Positions 16,830 through 25,641 of a stretch of 38,343 nucleotides of DNA are shown here, one piece after another (the stretch's first letter is position 1; each line of letters opens with the position of its first letter). Under the pieces are notes generated by a model that was given only the letters and a program-made list of their open reading frames with translations, searched no databases and was not told the origin of the DNA. The DNA is taken from NCBI GenBank assembly GCA_007693435.1, contig REDO01000059.1, positions 1-38,343 on the forward strand. Direction: 5' to 3'. The position numbers and the translations under genes are program-made. The stretch is from Salinarimonadaceae bacterium. GTDB lineage: Bacteria; Pseudomonadota; Alphaproteobacteria; Rhizobiales; Beijerinckiaceae.

Positions 16830-17950
16830 TCTCGACGATCGACGCGCAGGTCGTGAATGTGGCGCTCGGCGAGCGCGCCTACGACATCGTCATCGGACGC
16901 GGCATCATCGACGGCGCAGGCGAGCGCGTCGGCGCCCTCGGCGCAAGCGCGGCCGCGATCGTGACCGACGACGCCGTCGGCGCGCTTCATTGCGAGCGTC
17001 TCGCCGCCGGCCTCGCGCGGGCGGGCCTGCGCGTCGAGCGCATCTCCGTCCCGCCGGGGGAGGGCTCCAAGAGCTACGCGACGCTCGCGCGCGTCTGCGA
17101 CAGCATTCTCGCGGCCCGCATCGAGCGCGGCGATATCGTCGTGGCGCTCGGCGGCGGCGTCGTCGGCGATCTCGCGGGCTTCGCCGCAGCGATCGTCCGG
17201 CGCGGCATCCGGTTCGTGCAGGTCCCGACCACGCTCCTCGCGCAGGTCGATTCTTCGGTCGGCGGCAAGACTGGCGTCAATTCCGTCCACGGCAAGAATC
17301 TCGTCGGCGCCTTCCACCAGCCCGAGCTCGTCCTCGCCGACACCGCGCTTCTCGACACGCTGCCCGCGCGCGAGATCCGCGCCGGCTGGGCCGAGACGGT
17401 GAAATACGGGCTTATCGACGATCCCGCCTTCTTCGCCTGGTGCGACGCCAACTGGCGCGCCGTCTTCGAAGGCGGTCCCGAGCGCGACCACGCCGTGGCG
17501 GTCTCCTGTCGCTCCAAGGCCGCGATCGTGGCGCGCGACGAGCGCGAGACGGGCGACCGGGCGCTGCTCAATCTCGGACACACCTTCGGCCACGCGCTGG
17601 AGCGCGTCGTCGGCTATGATCCCGCGCGCCTGATCCACGGCGAGGCGGTGGCGATCGGCATGGCGCAGGCCTTCCGGTTCTCGTCGACGCAGGGGCTCTG
17701 TCCACCGCAGGACGCCGAGGCGGTCGAGACCCATTTGAGGGCCGTCGGCCTGCCGACTCGCCTTTCCGAAATCCCGGGCGGCTTCGGCGGCGTCGATGCG
17801 CTCGTCGACGCCATGGCGCAGGACAAGAAGGTCGTTGCGGGCGCGCTGACCTTCATCCTCGCGCGCGGCGTGGGCGCCAGCTTCATCGCCAGGGGCGTTC
17901 CGGTAGGCGATATCCGCGCGTTCCTCCTCGCAGAATCCGCCAAGGACTGA
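16826..17950 (+). CDS. aroB: 3-dehydroquinate synthase
   Basis: AroB converts DAHP to 3-dehydroquinate using NAD and a divalent metal, the second step of the shikimate pathway. The 374-residue product starts at GTG 16826 with GAGGAGG eight bases before it, inside the aroK end. The NAD-binding GGGVVGDLAGFAA, the PTTLLAQVDSSVGGKTGVN region, HGKNLVGAF and the metal-binding NLGHTFGHALE are all present in the right order. corC follows after only 4 bases. Confidence 0.96.
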   Translation: MISTIDAQVVNVALGERAYDIVIGRGIIDGAGERVGALGASAAAIVTDDAVGALHCERLAAGLARAGLRVERISVPPGEGSKSYATLARVCDSILAARIERGDIVVALGGGVVGDLAGFAAAIVRRGIRFVQVPTTLLAQVDSSVGGKTGVNSVHGKNLVGAFHQPELVLADTALLDTLPAREIRAGWAETVKYGLIDDPAFFAWCDANWRAVFEGGPERDHAVAVSCRSKAAIVARDERETGDRALLNLGHTFGHALERVVGYDPARLIHGEAVAIGMAQAFRFSSTQGLCPPQDAEAVETHLRAVGLPTRLSEIPGGFGGVDALVDAMAQDKKVVAGALTFILARGVGASFIARGVPVGDIRAFLLAESAKD

Positions 17951-17954
17951 GCTC

Positions 17955-19244
17955 ATGGAGAATCTCTGGATACCGGTCGTGGCGGTCATGGTCTGCCTCG
18001 GGGTTTCCGCCTTCTTTTCGGGCAGCGAAACCGCGCTTACGGCCTCCTCGCGGGCGCGCATGCTGAGCCTTCAGAATGGCGGCGACCCCCGCGCATCGAT
18101 CGTCAACCGCATGCTCGCCGCCCGCGAGCGCCTGATCGGCGGCATCCTGATCGGCAACAACGTCGTCAACACGCTCGCCGCCTCGCTGACGACGGGTGTG
18201 CTTCTGTCGATTTTCGGCGAGGTCGGCATCGTCTACGCGACGCTCGTCGTCTCGGCCTTCGTGATCGTATTCGCGGAGATTCTGCCCAAGACCATCGCGA
18301 TCAACAATCCGGACCGCTTCGCGCTCTTCGTCGCCAGGCCGATCTCGATGATCGTCTTCATCTTCGGCCCGCTGACGATGGCGATCGAGGCCTTCATCCG
18401 GTGGCTCCTGCGTCGCCTGGGATTCGAGTTGGGTTCGCTCAGCAACATTCTTTCGGCCACCGAAGAGTTGCGCGGTCAGTTGGACCTGCTCCACAAGGAG
18501 GGCGGCGTCGCCAAGCAGGAGCGCGATATGCTCGGCGGCCTGCTCGACCTGCACGAGCTCTCCGTCGCCGACATCATGATCCACCGCACCAAGATGCGGA
18601 TCATCAACGCCGATCTGCCGCCGGCCGAGATCGTGCGCGAGGTGCTGGCCTCGCCCTTCACGCGCATGCCGCTCTGGCGCGACAAGCACGAAAACATCGT
18701 CGGCGTGCTTCATGCGAAGGATCTGTTGCGCGCCCTCGACGCCGCCGGGGGGCAGGCCGACAAGCTGAAGATCGACCAGATCGCCTACGAGCCGTGGTTC
18801 GTGCCCGACATGACGAGCTTGCGCGAGCAGCTGCGCGCCTTTCTCGGCAAGAAGTCCCATTTCGCCCTCGTCGTGGACGAATACGGCGAAGTGCAGGGTC
18901 TCGTGACGCTGGAGGACATCCTCGAAGAGATCGTCGGCGACATCAAGGACGAGCACGACATCGCGGTTCAGGGCCTGCGCGTCCAGCCCGACGGTTCGGT
19001 TACGGTGGAGGGCTCCGTGCCGATCCGCGACCTCAACCGCGTGATGGACTGGCAGCTCCCCGACGAGGAGGCGACGACGATCGCCGGCCTCGTGATCCAC
19101 GAGGCGCAGCTCATCCCGGACGCCGGTCAGGCCTTCACCTTCCACGGCTTCCGCTTCCAGGTGTTGCGCAAGGCGCGCAATCGCATCACGTCGCTGCGCA
19201 TCACGCCGCTATCGGCGCTGGCGCCGCGCACGCCTGGCGAGTGA
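17955..19244 (+). CDS. CNNM/CorC-family membrane protein with CBS domains
   Basis: The 429-residue product begins with a DUF21/CNNM membrane domain (about residues 1-195), including AFFSGSETALTASSRARM, with about four membrane segments. A pair of CBS domains follows (about 210-330), with the typical LVVDEYGEVQGLVTLEDILEEIVGDI spread over its end. A CorC_HlyC transporter-associated domain (about 340-420) completes it. Related proteins are linked to magnesium or cobalt efflux and to haemolysin-C-like naming of old. The ribosome binding site AAGGA lies within the aroB end. aroK-aroB-corC is a frequent arrangement in Rhizobiales; the reason is unknown. Confidence 0.9.
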   Translation: MENLWIPVVAVMVCLGVSAFFSGSETALTASSRARMLSLQNGGDPRASIVNRMLAARERLIGGILIGNNVVNTLAASLTTGVLLSIFGEVGIVYATLVVSAFVIVFAEILPKTIAINNPDRFALFVARPISMIVFIFGPLTMAIEAFIRWLLRRLGFELGSLSNILSATEELRGQLDLLHKEGGVAKQERDMLGGLLDLHELSVADIMIHRTKMRIINADLPPAEIVREVLASPFTRMPLWRDKHENIVGVLHAKDLLRALDAAGGQADKLKIDQIAYEPWFVPDMTSLREQLRAFLGKKSHFALVVDEYGEVQGLVTLEDILEEIVGDIKDEHDIAVQGLRVQPDGSVTVEGSVPIRDLNRVMDWQLPDEEATTIAGLVIHEAQLIPDAGQAFTFHGFRFQVLRKARNRITSLRITPLSALAPRTPGE

Positions 19245-19263
19245 TGCGGGCGAGTGAGCCGCC

Positions 19264-20424
19264 TCAGGCGCCTCCGAGCCGGATGATGGCCCGCGCCAGC
19301 CCTTGCGCGCGGGGAACGATGCTGTCGACCTCGAGATATTCCTCGGGCGAATGCGCCTTGCCGCCGACGGGCCCCACGGCGCAGATGGTCGGACAGCCCA
19401 CGCTCGCCGTGAAGCCCGAATCCGCGCTTCCGCCCGCGAACTGACCCTCGACCGCGAAGCCCGCCTCGGCCATCGCGGATTGGTAGGTCTCAAACAGCGC
19501 CCGCGAGCCGTCGTCCTGGACGAGAGGATGGAACGCGCCCTTGATCGAGAGCCGGGCGGTCGCGCCCGGCGTCGTCGCCTCGGCGACGATCGCCTCGATC
19601 CGCTCCATGGCGGCTTCGCGCTGGTCGTGGGTGACGAAACGCAGGTCGATCTCGGCTTCCGCGAGCGGGGCGATGGTGTTGACCGACTGTCCGCCGCCGA
19701 CGAGCCCGACATTCAGCGTCACGCCGGCCTCCACATCGGTGAGGGCGTGGAGTTTGACGATCTTGTGCGCGAGCTCGCCGATGGCCGAGACGCCTTCGGC
19801 GAAGTTGCCGCCCGAATGCGCCGCCTTGCCGAAGACTTCGAGCCGCATGAACAAGGCGCCCTTGCGCCCCGTCACCACGTCGCCGTTGGGGCGTCCCGGT
19901 TCGGAGTTGAACACCGCCCGCGCCCCGCGCGCGGTCTCCTCGATCAGCGTCTGGCAGGCGGGCGCGCCGATCTCCTCGTCGCTCGTCATCAGGGCGACGA
20001 CAGGCGCGGGAGCGCCGCCGAAACGGTGGAAGGCGACGAGGACGAAGGCGTTGATCACCAGCCCGCCCTTCATGTCGCAGACGCCCGGCCCGTAGGCGCG
20101 CCCGTCGCGAATCGTGAAGGGGCGGCGCGCGGCCTCGCCCTTGGGAAACACCGTGTCGCGATGGCCGAGCAGCACGATCGGACGGTTCCCGCCGCCGGAG
20201 CTATTCGCCGCCGCGCGGATCGCGTCGCCGAAATCCGCGTTCTGGATGGTCTGGACGGGAACGCCGTGCTCTTCGAAGAAGCGCGCGAAGCGCTCGCCGA
20301 CTTCGTCGACGCCGGCCTTGTCATAGGAGCCGGAATCGATGTTGACGACCTCCTCGAGCAGCGCGAGCATTTCCGGGCGGCGCTCTTCGAGCCAGGCGAG
20401 GATGGCGGGGAGGGAATCGGTCAA
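19264..20424 (-). CDS. M20 family metallopeptidase (carboxypeptidase G2-like)
   Basis: M20 enzymes are two-zinc exopeptidases or deacylases. The 386-residue product has all five expected metal ligands: H88 (GHRDTVF), D117 (CDMKGG), E151 (with catalytic base E150 in DEEIG), E175 (NSEPG) and H358 (KAHSPEE). It most resembles glutamate carboxypeptidase/CPG2-like members, with the dimerisation domain inserted at about 185-300. It lacks a signal peptide. No ATG fits the N terminus; translation seems to begin at TTG 20424 with GGAG ten bases upstream. It lies downstream of a TRAP transporter operon on the same strand, beyond a terminator. Confidence 0.9.
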   Translation of the reverse strand: MTDSLPAILAWLEERRPEMLALLEEVVNIDSGSYDKAGVDEVGERFARFFEEHGVPVQTIQNADFGDAIRAAANSSGGGNRPIVLLGHRDTVFPKGEAARRPFTIRDGRAYGPGVCDMKGGLVINAFVLVAFHRFGGAPAPVVALMTSDEEIGAPACQTLIEETARGARAVFNSEPGRPNGDVVTGRKGALFMRLEVFGKAAHSGGNFAEGVSAIGELAHKIVKLHALTDVEAGVTLNVGLVGGGQSVNTIAPLAEAEIDLRFVTHDQREAAMERIEAIVAEATTPGATARLSIKGAFHPLVQDDGSRALFETYQSAMAEAGFAVEGQFAGGSADSGFTASVGCPTICAVGPVGGKAHSPEEYLEVDSIVPRAQGLARAIIRLGGA

Positions 20425-20487
20425 GGCGCGCGTTCTCCATGTTGCGTCGCGCGCGCGTCAAGGACGGCATACGCTGCGTGACAGGTC

Positions 20488-20528
20488 AAAAAAAATCTCG
20501 GCCGGCGGCGGCGCTAAAGCGACGCCGC
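20488..20528 (-). terminator. Intrinsic terminator of the TRAP-regulator operon
   Basis: On the minus strand two 10-base arms (20519-20528 and 20505-20514) pair with one mismatch around the loop TTTA. After 9 more bases comes a run of eight T. The stop codon of the MarR-like gene lies across the loop and stem. This is the best-formed terminator in the window. Confidence 0.65.
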
Positions 20529-21044
20529 AGCCCTCGCGGCCTGATCGTAATGACCCGAGAGGGCGCGCATCATCGCGGCGATCTCGGAGAGCTGCTCCTT
20601 GTCGACATTCGTCGAAGAGAGCGGCTTGACGAGGAGGGCGTTGCGGATCTCACCGTATTTCGTGCAGATCTCGCGTCCCTTTTCCGTGATCTCCACGGTC
20701 TTTTCCTTGCCGAGACGACCCGAGGCGACGAGACCCGCCCCCTCGAGCTTTTTGACGCCGTAGCTGACGAGATGGGTCTCCTCGATGCTGAGAACGAGGC
20801 AGATATCCGCCAGCCTTTTGGCGCGCCCGCGATGGTTCACCGTGTGCAGGATGAGCACGTCGAGCGGAGACATGTCGCTGACCCCCGCAGCGTTGATGCA
20901 ACGCAACATCCAGCGGTGGAAGGCGTGGCTGGCCAGGATCAGGCCGAACTCGAATTCGGAAAGGGCCGGGAAGGCCCCCTCCGCAAGATGAGCGGAGGAG
21001 ACGATCGGTCCGATGCCGGCGGGGTTCAGGCTCTTCGCGCTCAT
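20514..21044 (-). CDS. MarR-like winged-helix transcriptional regulator
   Basis: The 176-residue product has a long N-terminal helical region, then a winged-helix domain (about residues 60-140). It contains SPLDVLILHTVNHRGRAKRL, split across helices, the recognition segment EETHLVSYGVKKLEGAGLV, and the wing GRLGKEKTVEITEKG. It is a MarR-superfamily member. The ATG at 21044 stands two bases after the dctM stop, with GGAG in the dctM end, so it is the last gene of the TRAP operon and probably regulates it. The longer frame upstream lies inside dctM and is not chosen. The ligand is probably the transported acid or a derivative, which is inference. Confidence 0.82.
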   Translation of the reverse strand: MSAKSLNPAGIGPIVSSAHLAEGAFPALSEFEFGLILASHAFHRWMLRCINAAGVSDMSPLDVLILHTVNHRGRAKRLADICLVLSIEETHLVSYGVKKLEGAGLVASGRLGKEKTVEITEKGREICTKYGEIRNALLVKPLSSTNVDKEQLSEIAAMMRALSGHYDQAARAAASL

Positions 21045-21046
21045 TG

Positions 21047-22348
21047 TCACTCCAGCATGGTTCGAGGCAGCCAGAGGGCGATATCCGGAAACATCGCCAA
21101 CAGCAACGCCGCAAGGCACATCAATAGAAAGAAAGGAAGCGCGTACCATCCCAATGTGAAGATATTACGCCCGGTCAACGATTGAAGCACGTAGAGATTG
21201 AAGCCTACGGGCGGCGTGATCTGCGCCATTTCGACGACGAGAACGATGTAGATTCCGAACCAGATCAGATCGAAACCGGCCGCCGTGACGAGCGGCAGGA
21301 TGATCGACGTGGTCAGGACGACCATGGAGATGCCGTCGAGGAAGCAGCCCATGATGATGAAGAATACCGTCAGGGCCAAAAGGAGCATCGCCTGACTGAG
21401 GCCGAATCCGGCGATCCACTCGGCGAGCACGCGCGGAATGCCGGTAAAGCCCATCGCCGTCGTGAGGAACGCCGCGCCCGCCAGGATGAAGATGATCATG
21501 CAGCTGGTCTTGGTCGAGGCGACGAGGGCGTCGCGCAGGTTGGGCAGAGTCAGCGTTCCGGTTCGCCAGGCGATGGCCAGCGACAGGAACACGCCGACGA
21601 CCGCCGCCTCCGTCGGCGAGGCGATGCCGGTGTAGATCGAGCCGATGACGCCGATGATCAGCAGCAGGATCGGGGCCAGACGGCGCAGGGCCTTGACGCG
21701 CTCGAAGAATGGCATCGGCGCGTCGGGCGGCGGCATCTTCGACCTGTTGATGAGCGCCCAGACGATCACGAAGGCCATGAACATGCCCGTGAGCATCAGG
21801 CCGGGAACGACGCCGGCGATGAACAGCCGCGCGACCGAAAGCTCAGTCGCCGCCGCATAGACGATCAGGATGATCGAGGGCGGGATCATGAGGCCGATCG
21901 TGCCGGAGCCTGCAAGCGTCCCGATCGAGAGGCCCTCGGAATAGCCGCGCTTCTTGAGCTCGCCGAGCGAGATCCGGCCGATCGTCGCGCAGGTCGCCGC
22001 CGAGGAGCCCGAAACCGCCGCAAAGACCGTGCTGCCGACGATGTTGACGTGCAGGAGCCGGCCGGGCAGGCGTGACAGCCAGGGAGCGAGCCCGTCGAAC
22101 ATGTCCTGCGACAGGCGCGTCCGAAAGAGAATGTCGCCCATCAGGATGAACATCGGCAGGGCGGTGAGGTCCCACGACTTGGAGCCCTGCCACACTGAGG
22201 TGGCGAGAATGGTTCCCGGAGGAATGGGGAGCTGGATCACGAGCGCGACGAAGCCGAGGGTCGCGAGCGCGACGCCGATCCAGACGCCGAGGCCGATGAT
22301 GAGGAAGAGCAGTCCGATGAGCGCGAGGCTGAGAGGAAGCATGTCCAT
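21047..22348 (-). CDS. dctM: TRAP transporter large permease (DctM)
   Basis: DctM is the 12-helix membrane subunit that drives solute uptake with the sodium gradient. The 433-residue product is hydrophobic throughout, with the conserved GSSAATCATIGRISLGELKKRGY region, the re-entrant stretch GTIGLMIPPSIILIVYA and the later ITPPVGFNLYVLQSLTG near the C terminus (quoted in parts). It follows dctQ after 2 bases and precedes the regulator after 2. The solute cannot be told from sequence; C4-dicarboxylates, keto acids and amino acids are all known for the family. Confidence 0.94.
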   Translation of the reverse strand: MDMLPLSLALIGLLFLIIGLGVWIGVALATLGFVALVIQLPIPPGTILATSVWQGSKSWDLTALPMFILMGDILFRTRLSQDMFDGLAPWLSRLPGRLLHVNIVGSTVFAAVSGSSAATCATIGRISLGELKKRGYSEGLSIGTLAGSGTIGLMIPPSIILIVYAAATELSVARLFIAGVVPGLMLTGMFMAFVIVWALINRSKMPPPDAPMPFFERVKALRRLAPILLLIIGVIGSIYTGIASPTEAAVVGVFLSLAIAWRTGTLTLPNLRDALVASTKTSCMIIFILAGAAFLTTAMGFTGIPRVLAEWIAGFGLSQAMLLLALTVFFIIMGCFLDGISMVVLTTSIILPLVTAAGFDLIWFGIYIVLVVEMAQITPPVGFNLYVLQSLTGRNIFTLGWYALPFFLLMCLAALLLAMFPDIALWLPRTMLE

Positions 22349-22350
22349 GG

Positions 22351-22908
22351 TCAGACCTCCTTGCCCAGGCTGATCGCCTCTTCCGCCGCCGAGAAGCTGG
22401 GGCGGCCGGTGCGCAGCGTGATCAGGAATTCGTCGAAGAAGGCCAGCGCGAGCAGCGCGGCGCCGACCACCATCGCGCTTTGCGGATAGACGAGCTGGAT
22501 CGGGATCAGGCCGGGAGACACCTCATTGAAACGCCAGCTTGCGTAGGCGTATTTGCCGAGATGCCATGTCGCATAGGACGAGGCGATCGCGCCGAAAAGG
22601 AGCGCGCCGCCTTCGAGAACCGAGCGCACTTTCAGGGGCACGTTGTTGATGAGCATCGTCACGCGGATATGCACGCCCGATTTGAGCGTCGCCGCGAGGC
22701 CCATGAAACTCGCCGCCGCGAGGAGATAGCCGGCGATTTCGGACAGGGACAGTATGACGAAGCCTGTCGGCCTCGCGCCGACGGCCTTCAGGATCGCGTC
22801 GACCAGCCGCCCTCCGACCTGCAGGCCGACCAGGATCGCGATGAGTAGGAAACAGATGATCGCAAGCCAGAGTGCGATCGCATAGAAGGCGTCGAGAGCG
22901 CTGCGCAT
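22351..22908 (-). CDS. dctQ: TRAP transporter small permease (DctQ)
   Basis: DctQ is the four-helix subunit that pairs with DctM. The 185-residue product shows four hydrophobic segments, at about residues 8-30, 47-68, 90-112 and 135-160, with the conserved SEIAGYLLAAASFMGLAATL and HIRVTMLI stretches between. It starts at ATG 22908, 126 bases after dctP ends. That gap is very G+C rich and may hold structure that lowers permease expression relative to the binding protein, though I could not define one clear hairpin. Confidence 0.9.
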   Translation of the reverse strand: MRSALDAFYAIALWLAIICFLLIAILVGLQVGGRLVDAILKAVGARPTGFVILSLSEIAGYLLAAASFMGLAATLKSGVHIRVTMLINNVPLKVRSVLEGGALLFGAIASSYATWHLGKYAYASWRFNEVSPGLIPIQLVYPQSAMVVGAALLALAFFDEFLITLRTGRPSFSAAEEAISLGKEV

Positions 22909-23034
22909 GGCGTTGTCCCGCTGAAAGAGGATCCGGATACGCCGCGCGCGCGCCGCGCAGCTCTTTCACTGCGGGCGCGCTGTCGACGGCGTGATGAGGA
23001 GGTCCCGCCTCGTGTGAGCGGAGCCCGTGCGCCT

Positions 23035-24015
23035 TTACGGGCGCGCCGCCTCGTAAGCGGCGAGCGCGGCCTTGCCCGCTTCGCCGGCGCTGTCGGCCCA
23101 TTCCTGCGCGATCTGGGCGCCGATGGCGAGGAACCCCTCGCGCAGGGCGTCGGACGGCTCGATCACGTTGATGCCGTTCTCGGCCAGCGCCTTGGTCGCC
23201 TTCTCGGTCTCTTCTTCAGACGAAGCCCAGCCGCGCTCCTCAGCCGCGGCGGCCGCCTCGATAACCGCGCTGCGCACGCCCTCGTCAAGCGCGTCGAACG
23301 CCGCCTTGTTGACGAACACCATGTTGCGCGGAAGCCAGGCGCGGGTGTCATGGTAGTATTCGAGGAAGTCCCAGAACTTCGAGTCGACGCCCGTCGCCGG
23401 GGAGGTGATCGTGGCCTCGACGCGGCCGGTGGCGAAGGCGGTCGGCAGATCGGAGACTTCGACCTGGACCGGCGTCGCGCCGGTCAGCGAGGCGATGCGG
23501 CCGGTGCCGGGGTTGTAGGTGCGAAAGCGCAGGCCCTGCATGTCGTCCATCGAGGCGATCTCGGTCTTGGCGTAGATGCCCTGGGGCGGCCACGGCACCG
23601 AGAACAGCAGTTGCAGGCCTTCATCGGCGAGCTGGGCCTCGAGAGCCGACTTCTGCGCCTCATAGAGCATGCGGGCTTCGGGATAGCTCGCGGCGAGGAA
23701 GGGGATCGAGTCCATGCCGTAGATCGGGGCGTCGTTGGCGTGCAGGGAAACCAGCACCTCGCCGATCGGGACGATGCCGTCGCGCACCGCGCGCTTGATC
23801 TCGGGATGGCGGATCAGAGAGTTGGCCGAGTGGACCGTAATCTTGAGTGAGCCGCCGGTCGCGGCGTCCACGTCCTGAGCGAACTGCGCGATATTGCGTG
23901 TGTGGAAGTTGCCGTCCGGGTAGGGGGTCGGCATGTTCCATTGCTGCGCGACCGCGCCGGCGGTCATGCCGATCGCGACGCCGAAACCCAGCGAAACCTT
24001 GGAGAAGATGTTCAT
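23035..24015 (-). CDS. dctP: TRAP transporter periplasmic solute-binding protein (DctP)
   Basis: DctP captures the solute in the periplasm for the DctQM permease. The 326-residue product begins with a signal peptide (MNIFSKVSLGFGVAIGMTAG, cleavage likely after AVA near residue 23). The mature protein has the DctP fold marks: NMPTPYPDGNFHTRNI at the start, the helix-hinge region with MQGLRFRTYNPGTGRI and the arginine R expected to hold the substrate carboxylate, and ATGRVEATITS. It is the first gene of dctP-Q-M-regulator, with an operator-like repeat about 80 bases upstream. Confidence 0.93.
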   Translation of the reverse strand: MNIFSKVSLGFGVAIGMTAGAVAQQWNMPTPYPDGNFHTRNIAQFAQDVDAATGGSLKITVHSANSLIRHPEIKRAVRDGIVPIGEVLVSLHANDAPIYGMDSIPFLAASYPEARMLYEAQKSALEAQLADEGLQLLFSVPWPPQGIYAKTEIASMDDMQGLRFRTYNPGTGRIASLTGATPVQVEVSDLPTAFATGRVEATITSPATGVDSKFWDFLEYYHDTRAWLPRNMVFVNKAAFDALDEGVRSAVIEAAAAAEERGWASSEEETEKATKALAENGINVIEPSDALREGFLAIGAQIAQEWADSAGEAGKAALAAYEAARP

Positions 24016-24091
24016 GCTTGTCTCCCGCGTTGGGGGCGCGTCCCCGCGAATTTGTAGCGCGCGGCATTATGCTGCCGTTTTGTCGTCGTAA

Positions 24092-24107
24092 TGTCAACGA
24101 AATGACA
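24092..24107 (-). promoter_or_regulatory. Candidate operator and -35 element of dctP
   Basis: TGTCA-N6-TGACA forms a 16-base inverted repeat. Its left arm overlaps a perfect minus-strand TTGACA (24092-24097). The best -10, CATAAT, is 20 bases on, which is long. The size fits a MarR-family site, and a regulator of that family closes the operon. The rest of the 245-base gap upstream of dctP holds no gene that I can see. Confidence 0.45.
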
Positions 24108-24260
24108 GCTTATCATTGTTATCTTATTGCTATTCTGTAGATGTAATGGCGGGTCCACCGGACGACGGACGAGAGGCGGCCCGGTTCGCGCTCAGGCTGC
24201 GCCGGGTTCGTCGTCACGTTCACGAGGCGAAAAGGGCGAGCGCGCCGCCATCGGGAATCG

Positions 24261-25568
24261 TCAGAGGGGCGTGTTCGCTTTCGAGGCGCGGTCCGCGGCC
24301 GGCTGGGGGCTCGCTTCGGGAGAAGGTCCTTGCGTCTTGCGCTTTCCCGCGCCCTTCGACTTCTTGGTCTCGGCCTTCACGCCAGCCGTCCGGTCTGTCC
24401 CCGAGGCAGGATCGGCCGGGGCTGCGCTGCGGCCGGACGCCATGATCATATCGGTCACTTTGTCAATGCGGGATAGCAGGTCGACCGTACTCGTTTCGCG
24501 GCGCGCGCGCGAACGCGCGGCTTCGGCGCCCTTCACGGCTTTGTCCAGGTCGCGCTTGAGACGTTTGCGCTCGGCGCGCGCTTGAGAGAGCTCGCTCCTG
24601 AGCGACGCCTTCTCGGTCTTGAGCTGGTCGATTTCGACCTTGAGGCCCTTGAGGCGTTTGCGGTTCTCGGCCTCGAGCGTCGTTTGCGCCTCTCTTGCGC
24701 TTTCGATGCTCGCCTCGAGCGCTTCGGCCCTCGTTTTCGCAGATGCGGCGAGATTCTCGCGCCGGTCGATCTCGTCAAGCAGGGTCTCGCGGACCCTGGA
24801 CATCTCGGAAAGCGCGAGATCGAGGTTCTCTATGCGTGTCTCCGCCGATTCTCGTTCTTGCATGATGAGCTCCACGCGCCGCTCCAGCGCGACGCCGCGC
24901 GCCTCCTCGTCGGAGAGCGCCTTGCGCAGACGCTCGATTTCGTTCTCGAGCGCATCCGCCGCCTTGGCGCGCTCCGCCAAAAGCCGCTCCGCTTCCCGGA
25001 CCTTGCTCAATTCCGTCTCCAGACGTGTCTCCAGATCGCTGATCCGGATGCGCCTTGCGGCCGCATCTGACAGTTCGCGCTGGTGGCGGGCGTCGAGATC
25101 GGCATAGGCGGCTTCCCGCGCGGCCAGATCCTCGCGCGTCTGCACAAGTTCCGCACGCGTCGCGTCACGTTCGCCACGCGCCGCGTCACGTTCGCCCTGC
25201 GTAGCCTCCAGGGTTGCGCGGGTTTCCGACAATTCGGCTTCGAGTTCGACGCCACGCGCCAGCGCGGCGTCGAGCTCGGATTTGAGATCGTCGATGCGAT
25301 TGGCGCGCGCGCCGAGTTCGGCCAGAAGGGCGGCGTTTTTCGCCAGCGTCTTCTCAAGCCGAATCTCCATGCGGCGCTCGCGCACCGCGAGTTCCGCCCG
25401 CAGACGGTCGCGCTCCGCGTTGAATTCCGAGACGGAGACGGGGAGCTGGGACTCGACCCTACGTCGGGCGAGCCGATCCGCGCGCTCGGCCAGGGCGGGC
25501 AGGATCAGAAGAGCGAGGAGCGTCGAGATGAAGAATCCCAACGCGAAGATCATCAGGCTTTCGACCAC
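24261..25568 (-). CDS. Membrane-anchored coiled-coil protein
   Basis: The 435-residue product starts with one hydrophobic segment (residues about 4-27, MIFALGFFISTLLALLILPA), then RRRVESQLPVSVSEFNAERD, which recalls a conserved Rhizobiales family of unknown function. Residues about 45-365 are an almost unbroken heptad-rich, Glu/Arg/Ala-rich coiled coil. The C-terminal 70 residues are Ser/Pro/Lys-rich and disordered. The start is GTG 25568 without a clear ribosome binding site; an ATG five codons later is possible. It lies 63 bases after eipA on the same strand, so an envelope-related role is a reasonable inference. SMC-like or tropomyosin-like matches would be only compositional. Confidence 0.78.
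   Translation of the reverse strand: MVESLMIFALGFFISTLLALLILPALAERADRLARRRVESQLPVSVSEFNAERDRLRAELAVRERRMEIRLEKTLAKNAALLAELGARANRIDDLKSELDAALARGVELEAELSETRATLEATQGERDAARGERDATRAELVQTREDLAAREAAYADLDARHQRELSDAAARRIRISDLETRLETELSKVREAERLLAERAKAADALENEIERLRKALSDEEARGVALERRVELIMQERESAETRIENLDLALSEMSRVRETLLDEIDRRENLAASAKTRAEALEASIESAREAQTTLEAENRKRLKGLKVEIDQLKTEKASLRSELSQARAERKRLKRDLDKAVKGAEAARSRARRETSTVDLLSRIDKVTDMIMASGRSAAPADPASGTDRTAGVKAETKKSKGAGKRKTQGPSPEASPQPAADRASKANTPL
25161..25202. repeat. 21-bp tandem duplication inside the coiled-coil gene
   Basis: Two adjacent 21-base units, starting CGCGTCACGTTCGCC in both, encode two seven-residue ERDA-type heptads. The unit equals one coiled-coil heptad, showing growth by in-frame duplication. 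Confidence 0.6.
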
Positions 25569-25621
25569 GCGACGTCACACCCCGCTCGACAGTTCCGGCC
25601 GCCGCTCCGCGCCGAATCGCG

Positions 25622-25641
25622 CCCGTTCCGGTCAGAACGGG
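25622..25641 (-). terminator. Hairpin with the eipA stop codon in its loop
   Basis: CCCGTTC and GAACGGG form a perfect 7-base-pair stem with a 6-base loop that contains the eipA TGA. No T-run follows, so partial attenuation between eipA and the coiled-coil gene, or mRNA 3' protection, is more likely than full termination. Confidence 0.4.

Noticed and set aside
25566-25596. GGAAC-N17-CGTC before the coiled-coil gene, resembling an EcfG promoter
   Set aside because: The last base of the -10 differs and the transcript would start at or inside the start codon.
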